Assembly: GCA_913061095.1 (NCBI GenBank)
Contig: CAJXVM010000019.1
Span: 1-64,000 of the forward strand
DNA length: 64,000 nt
Source: an uncultured Ignavibacteria bacterium
GTDB lineage: Bacteria > Bacteroidota > Ignavibacteria > SZUA-365
Reading direction: 5' to 3'
The position numbers were made by a program, and so were the translations under genes. The notes under the pieces are model-generated. The model did not search any database. It saw only the letters and a program-made list of their open reading frames with translations, and was not told the DNA's origin. Shown here piece by piece: positions 62,110 through 64,000 of this stretch (within the stretch, counting starts at the first letter, position 1; the number at the start of each line of letters is the position of its first letter).

Positions 62110-64000
62110 GACGGCACCCCGGCGTCCTGCCGCTTATGATCAGACGTGGATGGGGGATGCGCGGATGCGGGAGCTGGAATCTCGGCAAGGAGCTTCGTCC
62201 CCGCTCCTTCGCGGGACACGATCGTCATGCTGCCCCCGAGCATGTGCATCCGTTCGCGCATGCTGCGCAGGCCAAGCCCTTCATGCGTTCTACGGCTGCC
62301 TTCAACATCGAAGCCGCATCCGTCGTCTTCGACCGTGATATGCAGGCGGGACTTCCGATGCGAAAGCCGGATCGATGCGTGCCGCGCCTGGGCATGACGG
62401 ATCACGTTGTTGGCCGCCTCCTGCAGGATGCGGTACAGCGTCAGCTGCGGCCCAGTCTCGAGCTCCTCGAACTCGGGGCTGACAACCATTGTCCACTCCG
62501 TCTCCGACGCCGCTTCGAAGGTCCGGATCATGTCCTCCAGGGCCTTCGTGAGCCCGAAGGTATCCAGTACGGGTGGATGCAGGTTATGCGAGATGCTCCG
62601 CAATTCCTGGAGCGCATCGTGCATCGAATGGGAAAGTTCACCGAGGAGCGCATGCGCATCCGCGTCCGTTTCGTTCTCTTCGAGGGCGAGCTGCGCCCGG
62701 CTGCGGATGACGGCGAGTTTCTGCCCGAGGCTGTCGTGCAGATCGCGTGCGATGCGTGTCCGCTCCCGCTCCTGCGAATCGAGCAGCCGATGCGAGAACA
62801 GCCGCTGGATCTCCGTCTCCTTGCGCTCCGCTTCCGCCTGGACGCGCAGGGCGTTCAGCTCCGCTTTCCGGGCATTCGCCTCCGCGGCCGCGGCCCGCAG
62901 TTCCGATACGCGCCGCCGCTGACGCAGATGGCGCACCAGCAGCGCACTCAGGAGCAGAATCAGGACGGCACCCGCGATCGCACTGTTGCGCAGCGTGGTC
63001 TCCTGCGAGAGGCTGGCTGCCTGCAGGGAGCGGTCTTTCTCCAGCAGCTCGATCCGCTGCCGGTTGCGTGCGGACTCCGCCTCCTTGCCCCGGAGATTGG
63101 CTTCCGTGAGCGACATTTCGAGCTGCCGGATTTCCGCCGCGCGCGAGAGCAGTTGGATCTGCTGGCGATGCTCCCGGACCTGGAGCTGCCGGCGACGCAG
63201 TGCTTCCGCGCGGTGTTGGAGTTCGGCGGACTGCAGCGCCTTGTCCTTTTCCAGCAGGTCGATTGTATGCTCGCGTTGCTGGGCCTTGAAATCCTCGTTC
63301 AGCGCCAGGCGGACTTCTCTCTCGGCATCCAGCTTCACCCGTTCCAGGCGTAGGGCATACCATTTCCCCAGCAGATCCAGCGCCTCGCGGTACATGCCGA
63401 GTTCCTGGTAGGCCATGCCAAGGCATTTCAATGCCTGCTGGTATGCCACCGAATCATCCTTCGCCTTGGAACGTTCCACGAACGCCCGGGCGTAGGACAG
63501 GGCGCTGTCTGCCCGCTGCATGTTCAGGAGTTGCTTGATCCGGATGCAGCTCACCACGGATGCACTGGTAAACCTCGGATTCTTCTCCCACATGTCCAGC
63601 GCGATCTGCGTGTAGCGCTGCGCCTCCCCGGAACGATCGAGCATGTAGCAGATATCCGCCATGACGAAGTATTCCTTCGTGCTGAACGGCAGACCCACCG
63701 CTTCCACTTCCTGAAACAACGTGATGGCCGTGACCAGGTCCGCACTGTCCGGGTCCGTCGTGCTCGCGACCTTGCGGTACAGGACATGCGCCTTTGTCAG
63801 CTGACTGTACGAGATACCCTGCTGGTCAGGGATGGCCTCGGCATCCCGTATCGCCATGTCGGCATACCGCAGGGCCTCGGTGTAGTCATCCATCCTGGCG
63901 AGCTGGTACGCGACAACCGCATCTTGTTTCCAGCGCTGTGCGGCAGCGGCCCCTCCGAGACTCCGAAGTATCGGGACGGCCTCGAGATAGCATTTCATCC
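62106..64000 (-). CDS. TPR sensor histidine kinase (partial, cut by window edge)
   Basis: At least 630 residues; the 5' end is outside the window. The N-terminal part has TPR-type helices (YADMAIRDAEAIPDQQGISYSQLTKAHVLY, KCLGMAYQELGMYREALDLLGKW) and a long coiled coil, then a single transmembrane helix (SAIAGAVLILLLSALLVRHL). A HisKA_3 domain follows with the phosphorylated His in RIARDLHDSLGQKL, and a HATPase domain with EAANNVIRHAQA and VEDDGCGF. It is likely a cytoplasm-facing or periplasm-sensing kinase partner of the downstream response regulator. Signal unknown. Confidence 0.92.
   Translation of the reverse strand, partial: MKCYLEAVPILRSLGGAAAAQRWKQDAVVAYQLARMDDYTEALRYADMAIRDAEAIPDQQGISYSQLTKAHVLYRKVASTTDPDSADLVTAITLFQEVEAVGLPFSTKEYFVMADICYMLDRSGEAQRYTQIALDMWEKNPRFTSASVVSCIRIKQLLNMQRADSALSYARAFVERSKAKDDSVAYQQALKCLGMAYQELGMYREALDLLGKWYALRLERVKLDAEREVRLALNEDFKAQQREHTIDLLEKDKALQSAELQHRAEALRRRQLQVREHRQQIQLLSRAAEIRQLEMSLTEANLRGKEAESARNRQRIELLEKDRSLQAASLSQETTLRNSAIAGAVLILLLSALLVRHLRQRRRVSELRAAAAEANARKAELNALRVQAEAERKETEIQRLFSHRLLDSQERERTRIARDLHDSLGQKLAVIRSRAQLALEENETDADAHALLGELSHSMHDALQELRSISHNLHPPVLDTFGLTKALEDMIRTFEAASETEWTMVVSPEFEELETGPQLTLYRILQEAANNVIRHAQARHASIRLSHRKSRLHITVEDDGCGFDVEGSRRTHEGLGLRSMRERMHMLGGSMTIVSREGAGTKLLAEIPAPASAHPPSTSDHKRQDAGVPS

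Overview
The window looks like about 64 kb of chromosome from a GC-rich member of the Bacteroidota/Chlorobiota (FCB) group, possibly close to Ignavibacteria or Kapabacteria. Two exported proteins end in type IX secretion (Por) sorting domains. DUF2851, a DUF5996 protein, a MiaE-like hydroxylase and a pilin-like small exported protein also fit that group. The taxonomic placement is an inference from gene content; no rRNA is present.

Chromosomal left part (1-43564). This is mostly housekeeping: sucD, an IscU/NifU-like scaffold, miaE, a TPR protein with an exported partner, dxr-rseP, rex, the operon GT9 / lipoprotein / rpe / DUF2851, an SDR enoyl reductase, an acyl-CoA dehydrogenase, an acyltransferase, a large exported outer-membrane-like protein, an M29-like peptidase, glnA, lon, prmC, a DEAD-box helicase, a DUF134 regulator with a 10-TM metal exporter, and a FadH-like oxidoreductase. 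The intergenic regions hold REP-like hairpins and several tandem arrays. The most striking array has seven ACCCGGGT palindromes at 22-bp period upstream of the DUF134 gene. A 2.6-kb segment with an AT-richer YCF48-repeat/T9SS protein gene is bracketed by duplicated copies of the glnA 3' end and of a 32-bp terminator.

Mobile element (43595-61373). A complete tRNA-Asp(GUC) gene is followed 17.7 kb later by an exact 45-bp copy of its 3' part. A tyrosine integrase lies next to the right copy, and GAAGTAACA-type repeats lie just inside both ends. From right to left the element carries: integrase; a 33-aa hydrophobic peptide; a hypothetical gene on the + strand; an operon of a zinc-binding protein, a RecT-like protein and a DUF932 protein; a + strand lipoprotein; a coiled-coil protein; a complete type V-B CRISPR-Cas locus; an excisionase-like HTH protein; a primase-polymerase/helicase replication protein; and a 1.65-kb gene-poor end with iteron-like palindromes.

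CRISPR-Cas. The order on the minus strand is cas12b, cas4-cas1 fusion, cas2, a tracrRNA that I could identify by pairing, a leader, then 8 repeats of 36 bp with 7 spacers. Cas12b keeps all three RuvC acids (D592, E870, D1007). The Cas4 and Cas1 active-site residues are all present. The locus therefore looks intact, with adaptation, guide and effector parts, carried on an excisable element that brings its own replication and recombination genes.

Right flank (61374-64000). The tRNA terminator is followed by a NarL-type response regulator and a TPR sensor histidine kinase cut by the window edge. Before insertion the order was probably FadH-like gene, tRNA-Asp, terminator, two-component operon.
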